Positions 54,612-64,000 of a stretch of DNA of 64,000 nt are shown here, in pieces. Source of the stretch: Roseburia sp. AM59-24XD (GTDB lineage: Bacteria > Bacillota > Clostridia > Lachnospirales > Lachnospiraceae); contig NZ_QUET01000019.1 in NCBI RefSeq assembly GCF_003478445.1, forward strand, positions 1 to 64,000. The letters run 5' to 3'. The translations under genes were made by a program, and so were the position numbers. Each line of letters begins with the position of its first letter. Positions within the stretch are counted from its first letter, which is position 1. The notes beneath the pieces were generated by a model that saw only the letters and a list, made by a program, of their open reading frames with translations, did not search any database and was not told the origin of the DNA.

Positions 54612-55826
54612 TTAAATCGTATCTGCCTGCACCAGGATCACATCATCTGCTCCGATCCTGTCTGCATATTCCTGATATTGTGCAAGTTCTCTGCCTGAGG
54701 ACTTCCGGATAAGCTGTACGATTTTGCCGCTGCCGCGCAGCTTTGCTGCAAGATGGTGCGCCTTCTCCCGGTACCCAGCCGGATACACAACAAGTGTTCC
54801 GCCAAGCTTTTCCTTTACAAGAAGATTCTGTCTCTCTAATGCAAGCATAAGCTGATCCACAATGATAACCGCACCGATCGCCGGTGCATCCTTTCCAAAC
54901 TGTGCGACAAGACCGTCATAACGACCACCGCTTGCCAGCGCCTCGCCATTGCCGTATGTATATGCGCGGAAGATCACGCCGGTATAATAGCTGTAGTTGC
55001 TTAACATGCTTAAGTCCACAGTAATATACTGCTCGTAACCGTACATTGCCACGATCTGCTCGACCTTTTTTAAACGATCCAGAGCTTTGAGCACTCTCTC
55101 ATTGGAGGTTCTCTCCTTCACAAAGGCTTCGGATTCATCAAAGCTTCCCTGCAGCTCAGAAAGACTGACAAAGATCTCCTTAAGCGGTTCGGAAACGGTA
55201 AGACGATCCAAAAGCTCCTCCACACCAAAGAAATTTTTGCTCTCGATCAGCTCAAACAGCTGCGCTGCCTCCGCCTCAGAAAAGCCTGCCTCCTCGACAA
55301 GACCACGTAGAAGATCCGCATGTCCGATCTCTAACTGGAACTCCTTAAGTCCACTCTTTAGCAGACACTCTATCGTCAGCACGACCATCTCGGCATCCGC
55401 ATCGGAGCTTGTATCATTATAAAGCTCGGCACCGATCTGTGTGACCTCCTGCAGCTTTCCCTTGTACGGTGTTGTATTGACGAAGGTGTTGCCCATATAG
55501 CAGAGACGGATCGGCATTTCCTCTTCTCTGTCATACTTTGAAACACACCGTGCGATCGCCGGAGTGATATCCGGACGGAGCACCAGGGTGTTGTTGCCCC
55601 GGTCAAAGAATTTAAACATTGCCTGGGACTGCACAGATCCTTTTTCTTTGCTGAAAATATCAAAATATTCAAAAGTCGGTGTCTGAATATCACGAAATCC
55701 ATAAGAGATCATCACCTGATGAAGCTCCTGCTGAATTTTCAACCGACTGGCGCACTCTGCGCCATAAATGTCCCGGACACCGCCGGGCGTATGCAAAAGT
55801 TCCTGACCAAAATTTCGCTCTGACAT
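54612..55826 (-). CDS. hisZ: ATP phosphoribosyltransferase regulatory subunit HisZ
   Basis: The 404-residue HisRS paralogue has class II synthetase motif 2 (LVLRPDITPAIARCVS) and starts QELLHTPGGVRDIYG. YYTGVIFRAYTYGNGEALASGGRYDGLVAQFG is typical of HisZ. The C-terminal anticodon-binding part is short. It complements the short HisG next to it. The ATG at 55826 follows AGAGGAG. No T-box was seen upstream. Confidence 0.92.
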   Translation of the reverse strand: MSERNFGQELLHTPGGVRDIYGAECASRLKIQQELHQVMISYGFRDIQTPTFEYFDIFSKEKGSVQSQAMFKFFDRGNNTLVLRPDITPAIARCVSKYDREEEMPIRLCYMGNTFVNTTPYKGKLQEVTQIGAELYNDTSSDADAEMVVLTIECLLKSGLKEFQLEIGHADLLRGLVEEAGFSEAEAAQLFELIESKNFFGVEELLDRLTVSEPLKEIFVSLSELQGSFDESEAFVKERTSNERVLKALDRLKKVEQIVAMYGYEQYITVDLSMLSNYSYYTGVIFRAYTYGNGEALASGGRYDGLVAQFGKDAPAIGAVIIVDQLMLALERQNLLVKEKLGGTLVVYPAGYREKAHHLAAKLRGSGKIVQLIRKSSGRELAQYQEYADRIGADDVILVQADTI

Positions 55827-55959
55827 GCTCTCCTCTTTTCTGCGCACGGTAATATATCTTCGTCTGAGCCGGGTGCGCTCGGTCACAGACCTTATCAGAA
55901 AAAACGCTTTCCGGATATCGGTTTTGTTTCTTCGTATCTGCCATACCGGTGTCTTTTAA

Positions 55960-57177
55960 TTAGTAAAGGCTGGTTGGATTTTCTAACTTCGGATCATAAC
56001 CCTTGTCCCGTAATGCGGACACAATCTGTTCCTTATGCTCATGACCAAATGCCTCCAGCGTAATCTTAAGTTCAACAGCGGCGTTACGGTTGATGCTGAC
56101 AAACTGGTTGTGCTCCAGACGGATGACATTACCCTTAAGCTGTGCGATCACATTTGCGACATTCACAAGCTCGCCCGGACGATCCGGAAGCTGTACGGAT
56201 ACGGTAAATACACGTCCTCTCTCGATCAGACCATGCTGTACTACGGAGGACATCGTAATGATATCCATGTTGCCGCCGCTTAAGATCGATACGACTCTCT
56301 TGTCCTTGCAATTTAAATGCTTGAGCGCTGCTACAGACAGAAGCCCGGAATTTTCTACAACCATTTTATGATTCTCAACAACATCGAGAAAGTTGACAAT
56401 GAGCTCCTCATCCTCCACTGTGATGATATCATCCAGATTCTTCTGGATATAAGGGAATACAACGTCTCCCGGTGTCTTTACGGCAGTACCGTCTGCGATT
56501 GTTACGGCGCTCGGCAGGGAAACAACCTTTCCTGCCTTTAAGGATGCCTTCATGCAGGCTGCGTTTGCCGGCTCCACACCGATCACCTTGATGTTTGGAT
56601 TTAACATTTTGGCAAGCGTAGATACTCCGGCTGCCAGTCCGCCTCCTCCGATCGGTACCAGAATAATATCAACCGTTGGCAGTTCCTTGAAGATCTCCAT
56701 TGCAATGGATCCCTGACCGGTTGCCACAGCCAGATCATTGAACGGATGCACAAATGTCATGTTGCGCTCCTCGGCGATCTCCAGTGCCTTCTGGTAAGAC
56801 TCATCATAAACGCTTCCGTGAAGAACAACCTCTGCCCCATAGCTTCTGGTGCGGTTGACCTTAATCAGCGGCGTGGTCGTCGGCATAACGATCACAGCCT
56901 TTGTCCCAAACAGCTTGGCTGCGTTGGCAACACCCTGTGCATGGTTGCCTGCCGATGCAGTGATCAGTCCATGCGCCAGCTCCTCCTTTGTCAGTGTGCT
57001 CGCCTTATAATAAGCACCTCTTACCTTATATGCTCCTGTATTCTGCAGATTTTCCGGCTTTAAATATACCTTGTTGCCGGACATCTGTGAAAAATAATCA
57101 CTGTAGATCAAATTGGTCGGAAGTGTGACTTCCTTTACCTTTTCTGCTGCCTTCTCAAAACTTTCCAATGTCATCAT
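55960..57177 (-). CDS. ilvA: Threonine ammonia-lyase
   Basis: The 405-residue PLP enzyme converts threonine to 2-oxobutyrate. The Schiff-base Lys lies in NLQNTGAYKVRGAYYKAS, the phosphate loop in IGGGGLAAGVSTLAK, and one C-terminal ACT domain (VFTVSVQLPDRPGELVNVANVIAQLKGNV) follows. One ACT domain matches the TdcB-like/Clostridial form rather than the two-ACT IlvA of E. coli, so regulation may be by other ligands. It lies between ftsY and the his genes. Confidence 0.93.
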   Translation of the reverse strand: MMTLESFEKAAEKVKEVTLPTNLIYSDYFSQMSGNKVYLKPENLQNTGAYKVRGAYYKASTLTKEELAHGLITASAGNHAQGVANAAKLFGTKAVIVMPTTTPLIKVNRTRSYGAEVVLHGSVYDESYQKALEIAEERNMTFVHPFNDLAVATGQGSIAMEIFKELPTVDIILVPIGGGGLAAGVSTLAKMLNPNIKVIGVEPANAACMKASLKAGKVVSLPSAVTIADGTAVKTPGDVVFPYIQKNLDDIITVEDEELIVNFLDVVENHKMVVENSGLLSVAALKHLNCKDKRVVSILSGGNMDIITMSSVVQHGLIERGRVFTVSVQLPDRPGELVNVANVIAQLKGNVIRLEHNQFVSINRNAAVELKITLEAFGHEHKEQIVSALRDKGYDPKLENPTSLY

Positions 57178-57197
57178 CTGATATCACCATGCCTTTC

Positions 57198-58124
57198 TTA
57201 CTGTTCCTCTTCTCTTTTCTCAAAAAGCGCATCCACAAAGCTGTCTGCGTCAAACTTCTGCAGATCATCGATCTGCTCTCCGATACCGATATATTTAACC
57301 GGTATATTCATCTCGGACTGGATTGCGATCGCAATACCGCCTCTTGCAGTGCCGTCTAATTTCGTCAGAACGATTCCGGAAATGTCTGCAACCTCCGCAA
57401 ACTGTTTCGCCTGTACCAGTGCATTCTGCCCGGTCGTACCATCCAGCACAATCAGTGTTTCTCTATATGCCTCCGGAAATTCTCTCTCAATGATCCGATT
57501 GATCTTGCGAAGCTCCTCCATCAGGTTCTTTTTATTGTGAAGACGTCCTGCCGTATCACAGATCAGCACATCCGCCTTTCTTGCTTTCGCTGCATTGACC
57601 GCATCAAAGACAACCGATGCCGGGTCGCCTCCCTCCTGACCTGCAATGATCTCAACACCTGCCCGGTTCGACCACTCGGTGAGCTGCTCGATCGCTGCGG
57701 CACGAAAGGTATCGGCTGCCGCCAGAATGACCTTTTTGCCCTTTGCCTTAAGCTGGCCTGCCAGCTTGCCGACAGAGGTTGTTTTTCCAACGCCGTTTAC
57801 GCCGATCATCAGTACCACAGAGGTCTTATGCTCAAACTCATACGCCGTCTCATCCACCTTCATCTGCTGCTTGATCGTATCCATCAGAAGCTCTCTGCAT
57901 ACGGAAACCTCTTTGATCTTCTGTTCCTTTACCTTTTCCTTGAGATCCTCAATGATCCGGTCTGTCGTAACAACACCGATATCAGCCATGATCAGGATCT
58001 CCTCCAGCTCCTCATAGAAATCGTCATCAATCTCTGAAAAGCCACTGAAAAGGGAATCAAGCCCTGACACAAAATTATCTCTGGTCTTTGTCAGACCGCT
58101 TTTTAATCTGTCAAAAAATCCCAT
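57198..58124 (-). CDS. ftsY: SRP receptor FtsY
   Basis: The 308-residue GTPase (NG domain, no long acidic A domain) begins MGFFDRLKSGLTKTRDNFV. It has MIGVNGVGKTTSVGKLAGQLK, DTAGRLHNKKNLM and TKLDGTARGG. It receives ribosome-Ffh complexes at the membrane. The ATG at 58124 follows GGAG with 5 bp spacing; an in-frame upstream extension has no site. It follows smc as in most Firmicutes. Confidence 0.96.
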   Translation of the reverse strand: MGFFDRLKSGLTKTRDNFVSGLDSLFSGFSEIDDDFYEELEEILIMADIGVVTTDRIIEDLKEKVKEQKIKEVSVCRELLMDTIKQQMKVDETAYEFEHKTSVVLMIGVNGVGKTTSVGKLAGQLKAKGKKVILAAADTFRAAAIEQLTEWSNRAGVEIIAGQEGGDPASVVFDAVNAAKARKADVLICDTAGRLHNKKNLMEELRKINRIIEREFPEAYRETLIVLDGTTGQNALVQAKQFAEVADISGIVLTKLDGTARGGIAIAIQSEMNIPVKYIGIGEQIDDLQKFDADSFVDALFEKREEEQ

Positions 58125-58229
58125 AATTACTCCATTTCCCGCCATTACCGCGATATATGTAATGATATTTGACACAGACGATATTCTGCCCCAAACGGAT
58201 GCCGCAGATATCTCTGCTGCATCATATCG

Positions 58230-61200
58230 TTAATTGACAACATCCTTCTCATCCAGAAGATTTACGGATACAAGTGTAGAAACACCCTTTTCCTGCATGG
58301 TGATTCCATATAAGATATCTGCCGCATTCATCGTACCACGACGATGCGTGATCACGATGAACTGTGTATCCTTTGTCAGCTTATGTAAGTACTGTGCGTA
58401 GCGGTCTACGTTAGAATCATCTAACGCCGCCTCGATCTCGTCCAGCAGACAGAACGGTGACGGTTTCAGACTCTGGATCGCAAATAACAGTGCGATCGCC
58501 GTCAGTGCCTTCTCTCCACCGGAAAGCTGCATCATGTTCTGCAGTTTCTTTCCCGGAGGCTGCGCAACGATCTTGATGCCCGCCGTCAGGATATCCTCCT
58601 CTTCCAGAAGCTCCAGGGTACCACGGCCACCGCCGAACAGCTCCTTAAACACCTTATCGAAACGTTCTCTGATCTCCGCAAACTGTTCCGCAAACTGCTT
58701 GCGCATTGACTCATCCAATTCGTTGATGATACCCTCCAGAACGCCCGCCGCCTTGATCAGATCATCATGCTGTGTCTTAAGCTGTGTATAGCGCTCCAGC
58801 ACATCCTGATACTGTTCGATGGCATTGACATTGACATCACCGAGTGCTTGATCTTTCCTTTCAGAGAACTAATCTCCTGCTTCATCTGCGGCATGCTAAG
58901 TTCCGTCTCTGTCCGAAGCTCCTCCGCCGCATGATAGGTCAGCTCATACTGCTCCCACATATAGGTGGTTCTTGAATTGATCCGCTCCTCCATCTTGTCT
59001 TTCTGGTTATTCAGACGGAAGCACTCCTTGTCCAGCTCATTGATCTTATCGGACAGACTTTCTCGTTTATCGATAAAATCCTTGTGCTGTCTGGAGAGCT
59101 TGTCCTTATTCTCGCTCTCCTGCCGGATCGTCTCCTCCAGAGCTTCGATCGACTTTTTCGTCTCCTCGATCTGCTTTCTGGCACTTTCAATCTCCTGCTG
59201 CTTTGTCTGCATAAGATTTTCCGCCTGACGGCTGTCTCCGGCAGTCGCCTCAAATTCCTCCTTCAGCCCCTTCATGGTCTGATCGATTCGCTCTATATTC
59301 TGAGCAACAAACTCATTGCTCTGGATCTCTGTGGAGATTTTTAAGGAGTATTCACTGTTCTTCTCGGTCAGCCTCTTTTCTTCCTCACGAAGCTGTTCCA
59401 GAGACTTATTTAACTCCTCCAGATGTGTCTCGTTTTCTTTGCTCTTGCTTTCCGTGTCACTGATGCTTGCCTTCAATGCATCAAGCTGACCGGTAAGCTC
59501 TGCCTTCTGGGTATCGATTCCCTGACTCTCCAGACGGATCTGATCCAGATCATCCTGATTCTTTAAGAAATCTCCCTTGGCTCTGTCGTAATTGATCTTC
59601 GCCGTATTCTGCTTCAGAATCAGTTCCTGACGGATCTTACGATTGTTCTCCATGGCATCCTGCAGCTCTTTGGCTTCCTGTCTGCCCTCTTCCTGTTCTT
59701 TCACAATACCGCGCATCCGGTCACGCTGTGCCTGAACCTCCTTCTCGAGATTCTCCATCTCACGATGACGTCCGAGAAGGTTATTGTTGTTCTTATAAGC
59801 ACCACCGGACATGGAACCACCCGGATTTAAAAGCTCTCCCTCCTTGGTAACGATCCGCAGGGAATGCTTATACTTCTTAGCAAGCGCGATTGCATGATCG
59901 ATGTGGTCTACAACAACAAATCTTCCGAGAAGATATTCCACAAGCCGGTCAAATCTCGCCTCCGCATGAACCAGCGAGGATCCAAAACCGACCACACCCG
60001 GCTCCTGCAGAATATTCTGTGCCTGATTGACTCCCCTTCCGGAAATATTCGTCAACGGAAGGAACGTGGCACGTCCATAGCGGTTCTTTTTCAGAAGGGC
60101 GATCATTGCTTTGGCGGTCTGCTCATTGTCCGTAACGATATTCTGGATACTTCCGCCAAGCGCTGTCTCAATGGCGATCTCGTAATCCTTCTCCACACGG
60201 ATAATATCGGCAACAACACCGATAATGCCCGGGTTATGCTCCTTCTGCTCCATGACACGGCGTATACTCTGTCCAAAGCCTCGTACCGCTCTGTCATGTT
60301 TTTCAGAGAATTTAACCGCGAATTTGCCATATGGAACTTCTGCTGTGTATCGCGGTGCTCCTTCTCTAACTCCTGACTTCTCTCGGAAAGCTTCTTCATC
60401 GAATTGCGGATCTCAACCGTATTGGCATCCATGCCCTCAATCTTGTCCGAAATATCGGACAGAACAGCCTTCTGCTCCTCCATCGCTTCCTGCAGTCCTG
60501 CCGCCTCAGATTTATTCTCAAGAACACGCTTTGTCAGCTCTGCACGCTTGACATTGATCTGCTCCAGCATTGTCTCAAACTTCTGCTGGGTTGTCTTGAT
60601 CTCCGTCGTCTGTGTCATTGCCTTCATAATCTCATCATTGCGGTCGGCAATTTCTCTCTCGGCTTCTGCGATCTGACTGCTTGTCTGCGCCAGAATCTCC
60701 TGCAGCTGCTCCTGCTCCCGGCGGATTCCGGCAAGCTTTTCATCAAATGCATCCTGCTTTTCCTGGTAGCCTGCCTTTTCTTCCTTCGCTTCATTTAAAG
60801 ACTTCTGTAAGCTTTCCAGACGTTCCTTATAATGCTCCTCATTCTGTCCGGCACTGCGGATCTGCTCCTGCAGCACCTTGACATTTCCCTCCTGTTCGTT
60901 TAAGGATACACGGGATGTCGTGAGGTTTTCCCTGTTCTGTTCCAGGCTCTGATTCTGCTTCTCGAGAATCTCTTCCACCTGTGCATATTCGTTTTTCGTC
61001 TCTTCAAATTCTTTTCTTGCATTTTCCAGATCTGCCGATGCAATGTCCTGTTTTCTGGACACATCCTCCATCTCGGTATGGATCTGGTCATATTCCATCA
61101 GGAAAATATTCACATCGAGTCCACGCAGTTCATCACGGTAGATCAGGTATTCATGTGCCTTCTCGGACTGCTTTTCAAGAGGTCCGACCTGCTTTTCAAG

Positions 61201-61791
61201 CTCTGACAGAATATCCTCGATACGAACCATATTCTGCTGCTCCTCGGCCAGATTCTTCTCGGCAGCTGCTTTTCTTTTCTTGAACTTCACGATACCTGCC
61301 GCCTCATCAAACAGCTCACGGCGATCCTCCGGTTTACCGCTTAGGATCTTGTCGATCTGCCCCTGTCCGATGATCGAATATCCCTCTTTACCGATACCGG
61401 TATCAAACAACAGCTCCTGAATGTCACGAAGACGACAGGATGCCCCATTTAACAGATATTCACTTTCTCCGGAACGATACACACGTCTGGCGATCGTCAC
61501 TTCCTCGTACGGCACATTCAGCTTGTGATCCTCATTGCTGATGGTGATCGCCACATACGCATAACCGAGCGGCTTACGAAGCTCTGTTCCCGCAAAGATG
61601 ATATCCTCCATCTTCGCACCACGAAGCTGCTTGGCACTCTGCTCTCCAAGCACCCAGCGCACGGCATCGGCAACATTACTCTTACCACTGCCGTTTGGTC
61701 CGACAATCGCCGTAATTCCATTATGAAATTCAAAAATAAGTTTATTGGCAAATGATTTAAAACCATGCACTTCCAGACTTTTTAAATACAT
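58230..61791 (-). CDS. smc: Chromosome partition protein SMC (frame interrupted twice)
   Basis: SMC is the condensin ATPase that organises the chromosome. The head is seen at the start ([41 protein letters not shown]). Long coiled coils surround the hinge, and the end holds the signature [20 protein letters not shown] and Walker [17 protein letters not shown]. The frame breaks at 60278-60282 (GAGGCTTTGG should be GAGGGCTTTGG) and at 58844-58848 (AAGCACTC should be AAGGCACTC). With both bases the protein is 1187 residues, the exact family length. The start overlaps rnc by 10 bp. Confidence 0.96.
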
Positions 61792-62510
61792 GTATGTTCT
61801 CCCTGCTTATTCTGACTGTCAGACTCTCTCTTCAAGATAAGGATTGCCTCATAGGCTGCGGACTGCTCTGCCTTCTTCTTAGTCTGACCGATTCCCGTGG
61901 AGATCTGTCTTCCATTGACAAATACCGCCGCCTGATATTCCTTGTGGTGATCCGGTCCACTCTCACCGATCAGACGGTATTCTAAAGTATTGCCCTCATG
62001 TCTCTGCACAATCTCCTGCAGAAATGTCTTACTGTCATAAAACAGCTTTTTATTGTCAATATCCTTAAGGATATGTGCTTCAATATAACGCTTGGCAGGC
62101 TCAAAGCCGCCATCCATATATACGGCACCGATCGTTGCCTCTAACGCATCCGAAAGCACGGAATCTCTCTGTCTTCCGCCGGTCAGCTCTTCTCCCTTGC
62201 CAAGGCGGAGGTAATCGCCCAGATGAATCTCTTTGGCACAAAGTGCCAGAGTCGGTTCACAGACATAGCTGGCTCTCGTCTTAGTCATCTCGCCCTCCGG
62301 CATGTCCGGATGATTGCGGAAAATAAACTCGCTCGATACCAGCTCCAGCACCGCATCCCCCAGAAACTCCAGCCGTTCATTGCACTGTGACTTCTTCATG
62401 TGCTTCTCGTTGGAGTATGAGCTATGCGTCAATGCTGTCGCAAGCAGTGTTTTGTCCTGAAAAATATAGCCAACTTCTTTCTCAAACTCTTCCATCATTT
62501 TTGCTTTCAT
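61782..62510 (-). CDS. rnc: Ribonuclease III
   Basis: The 242-residue enzyme has the catalytic signature ERLEFLGDAVLELVSSEFIF and a C-terminal dsRNA-binding domain (KTFLQEIVQRHEGNTLEYRL ... GQTKKKAEQSAAYEAI). It processes rRNA and other double-stranded RNA. The ATG at 62510 overlaps the acyl carrier protein stop (ATGA), with AGGAAAGGG upstream. Confidence 0.96.
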   Translation of the reverse strand: MKAKMMEEFEKEVGYIFQDKTLLATALTHSSYSNEKHMKKSQCNERLEFLGDAVLELVSSEFIFRNHPDMPEGEMTKTRASYVCEPTLALCAKEIHLGDYLRLGKGEELTGGRQRDSVLSDALEATIGAVYMDGGFEPAKRYIEAHILKDIDNKKLFYDSKTFLQEIVQRHEGNTLEYRLIGESGPDHHKEYQAAVFVNGRQISTGIGQTKKKAEQSAAYEAILILKRESDSQNKQGEHTCI

Positions 62511-62761
62511 TGCGCCAAACCCTTTCCTGTAATTCCTCTGCCTGTCTGTAAATATTCCCAGAGCTGTCCCACCGTATTCCAACGGACAGCCTCCTCTTCC
62601 TCAACGATCACTCCAAACACTGCCTCCACGCCCATCAGTATCTGATAAAGCATCAGTGAATCAGCACCGTAATCTCTCACAAAGGACTTCTCCCGCCGGA
62701 TCTGCTCCGGCTCTACTTCTAATATCTCTGCCAGCAGCTTCTGCAGCTTTTCATATTCCAT
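62507..62761 (-). CDS. acpP: Acyl carrier protein
   Basis: The 84-residue protein has the 4'-phosphopantetheine attachment Ser in DYGADSLMLYQI (about residue 37). It is acidic and of ACP length but diverges from housekeeping AcpP (LMLYQILMGVEAVFGVIVEEEEA), so it may be the secondary ACP of this plsX-acpP-rnc block. GAGGG precedes the ATG at 62761. Confidence 0.87.
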   Translation of the reverse strand: MEYEKLQKLLAEILEVEPEQIRREKSFVRDYGADSLMLYQILMGVEAVFGVIVEEEEAVRWNTVGQLWEYLQTGRGITGKGLAQ

Positions 62762-62839
62762 ATGAACCCTCATTTCTGCAAAACTCTATCACAAGTCACT
62801 TAAGCCTATATTCCGGCAATCCGAATCGGAAACCATCGT

Positions 62840-63847
62840 CTAATCAAGCTTTAAATTCTCGCGGATACGGTCGTTGATGCCTTCCTCGCTGAAGGAAATG
62901 CACTGAAGGATCGCCGTCTTGATCTCGGCCTCGCCGGAGCTTCCGTGTGCTTTAACAACAAGACCTTTGAGTCCTAACAATGGTGCACCTCCATGCTCGG
63001 ATGCATCGAAGGACTTTAATGTCTGCTTCAGTGCCGGCTTGATCAAAAGTGCACCGATCTTACTGCGAAGAGAACTCATCAGCCCCTTCTTGACCATATG
63101 AAGCAGTGCAGAACCAAGTCCCTCATACAGCTTCAGTATAACATTGCCGACAAATGCTTCACAGACGATAACGTCTGCACCACCCTTCGGAATGTCTCTC
63201 GCTTCAATGCTTCCGATAAAGTTAATGTCATCACATTCTTTTAATAAAGGATATGTCTCTTTAACCAGGGCATTCCCCTTTTCTTCCTCGGCACCGATGT
63301 TGACGATTGCCACACGCGGATTCTTGATCCCCACGATATTCTCCATATAGATGGATCCCATCTTTGCAAACTGCACCAGATGAGAGGCTCTTGCATCTAC
63401 ATTGGCACCACAGTCGATCAGAAGAGATACGCCGTCTGTCGTTGGGATAAGCGGAGCTAACGGTGCTCTCTCCACGCCGCGGATCCTGCCTACAACAAGC
63501 TGTCCTCCTACCAGAATCGCGCCGGTGCTTCCTGCCGATACAAACGCATCCGCCTCGCCCTTTTTGACGAGCTTCATACCGACAACGATCGAGGAATCCT
63601 TTTTCTTGCGGATCGCTTCTACCGGTGGCTCATCAAAACCGATCACGTCTTCTGCATTAACGATCTGAACTCTGCTTTCATCATAACTGTATTTGGCAAG
63701 CTCTGCTTGTACTTCCTCTGCACGGCCAACCAGGGTAATCTCAATTTTATTATTCTCTGCCAGCGCATCTACGGCACCATGTACCGGGGCTTCCGGAGCA
63801 TTATCTCCTCCCATGGCATCCACTACGATCCTGATCTTTTCGTCCAT
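62840..63847 (-). CDS. plsX: Phosphate acyltransferase PlsX
   Basis: The 335-residue enzyme makes acyl-phosphate from acyl-ACP for phospholipid synthesis. It begins IRIVVDAMGGDNAPEAPVHGAVDAL and has FVSAGSTGAILVGG and LIDCGANVDARASHLVQFA. It leads the plsX-acpP-rnc-smc-ftsY series behind its own promoter. Confidence 0.97.
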   Translation of the reverse strand: MDEKIRIVVDAMGGDNAPEAPVHGAVDALAENNKIEITLVGRAEEVQAELAKYSYDESRVQIVNAEDVIGFDEPPVEAIRKKKDSSIVVGMKLVKKGEADAFVSAGSTGAILVGGQLVVGRIRGVERAPLAPLIPTTDGVSLLIDCGANVDARASHLVQFAKMGSIYMENIVGIKNPRVAIVNIGAEEEKGNALVKETYPLLKECDDINFIGSIEARDIPKGGADVIVCEAFVGNVILKLYEGLGSALLHMVKKGLMSSLRSKIGALLIKPALKQTLKSFDASEHGGAPLLGLKGLVVKAHGSSGEAEIKTAILQCISFSEEGINDRIRENLKLD

Positions 63848-63934
63848 TTCTTATCCAACCTTTCCTGCTTCTCCTGATCTTGCACAGTGCTTCTGTGTTG
63901 TCAGACGTCTCCTGTGCATAAGCATACAAAGTAT

Positions 63935-63963
63935 ATTATACCCGAATTTGTTTCATAGTGCAA
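63935..63963 (-). promoter_or_regulatory. plsX operon promoter
   Basis: TTGCAC (63958-63963) and consensus TATAAT (63935-63940) with a 17 bp spacer on the minus strand, about 90 bp upstream of the plsX start. The bases beyond 63963 to the window end show nothing identifiable. Confidence 0.7.
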
Positions 63964-64000
63964 GAAGTGAGCGAAAACAAGCCGAGCATTTTCCAATACC

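Noticed and set aside
55827..55959. T-box or histidine attenuator before hisZ
   Set aside because: No AGGGTGGNACCGCG-type sequence and no terminator/antiterminator pair were found in the 133 bp between ilvA and hisZ.

Overview
The window is a chromosomal segment of an anaerobic, endospore-forming Clostridia, most likely Lachnospiraceae. This rests on sporulation genes (yqfC, yqfD, spoIVA, a BofC-like protein), an electron-bifurcating NfnAB pair, TTG/GTG starts behind strong AGGAGG-type ribosome binding sites, and typical Firmicutes gene blocks. About 90% of the genes lie on the minus strand. Only prfC at the left edge and the agrB/response regulator/histidine kinase trio (44.7-47.3 kb) lie on the plus strand.

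Layout: 0.5-2.1 kb prfC; 2.3-4.7 kb zinc-ribbon membrane protein, acyl-ACP thioesterase and rplS; 4.9-14.3 kb a likely operon yqfC-yqfD-phoH-(HD membrane protein)-ybeY-(SpoVB-type flippase)-(SNF2 helicase); 14.5-24.8 kb DUF1836 protein, orphan substrate-binding lipoprotein, htrA, 5-formyl-THF cyclo-ligase, DUF896, two flavoproteins, BofC-like protein, rnhA and a MutS-like ATPase; 25-29 kb an NlpC/P60 hydrolase with a perfect WalR-type box, a two-component system and a small alarmone synthetase; 29-33 kb spoIVA, apbE, glucosaminidase; 33-38 kb trmD-rimM-khpA-rpsP-ffh, a DUF2007-like protein, an AlkA-type glycosylase and ylxM; 38.5-47.3 kb an AT-rich accessory island; 47.5-64 kb nfnAB, a CYTH protein, his genes, ilvA and the ftsY-smc-rnc-acpP-plsX block.

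The most interesting system is the island at 38.5-47.3 kb. It is a complete agr-type quorum-sensing locus in a divergent arrangement. AgrB, an AgrA-like LytTR regulator and an AgrC-like kinase are read to the right. The AgrD-like autoinducer precursor is read to the left and heads a series encoding a secreted four-cysteine polypeptide, a solute-binding-type lipoprotein, a membrane-anchored possible beta-propeller, a large ABC permease and an ABC ATPase. Between them lie six copies of GATTRARYGGY on a 20-21 bp period, four facing one promoter and two facing the other. I infer that the regulator activates both arms.

Ten interruptions in nine genes, including ffh and smc, each equal one missing base, usually in a short homopolymer. 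This points to deletion-type errors in the sequence rather than real gene decay. These genes are annotated as single CDS spanning the break. No tRNA, rRNA, CRISPR array, transposase or prophage gene was seen.
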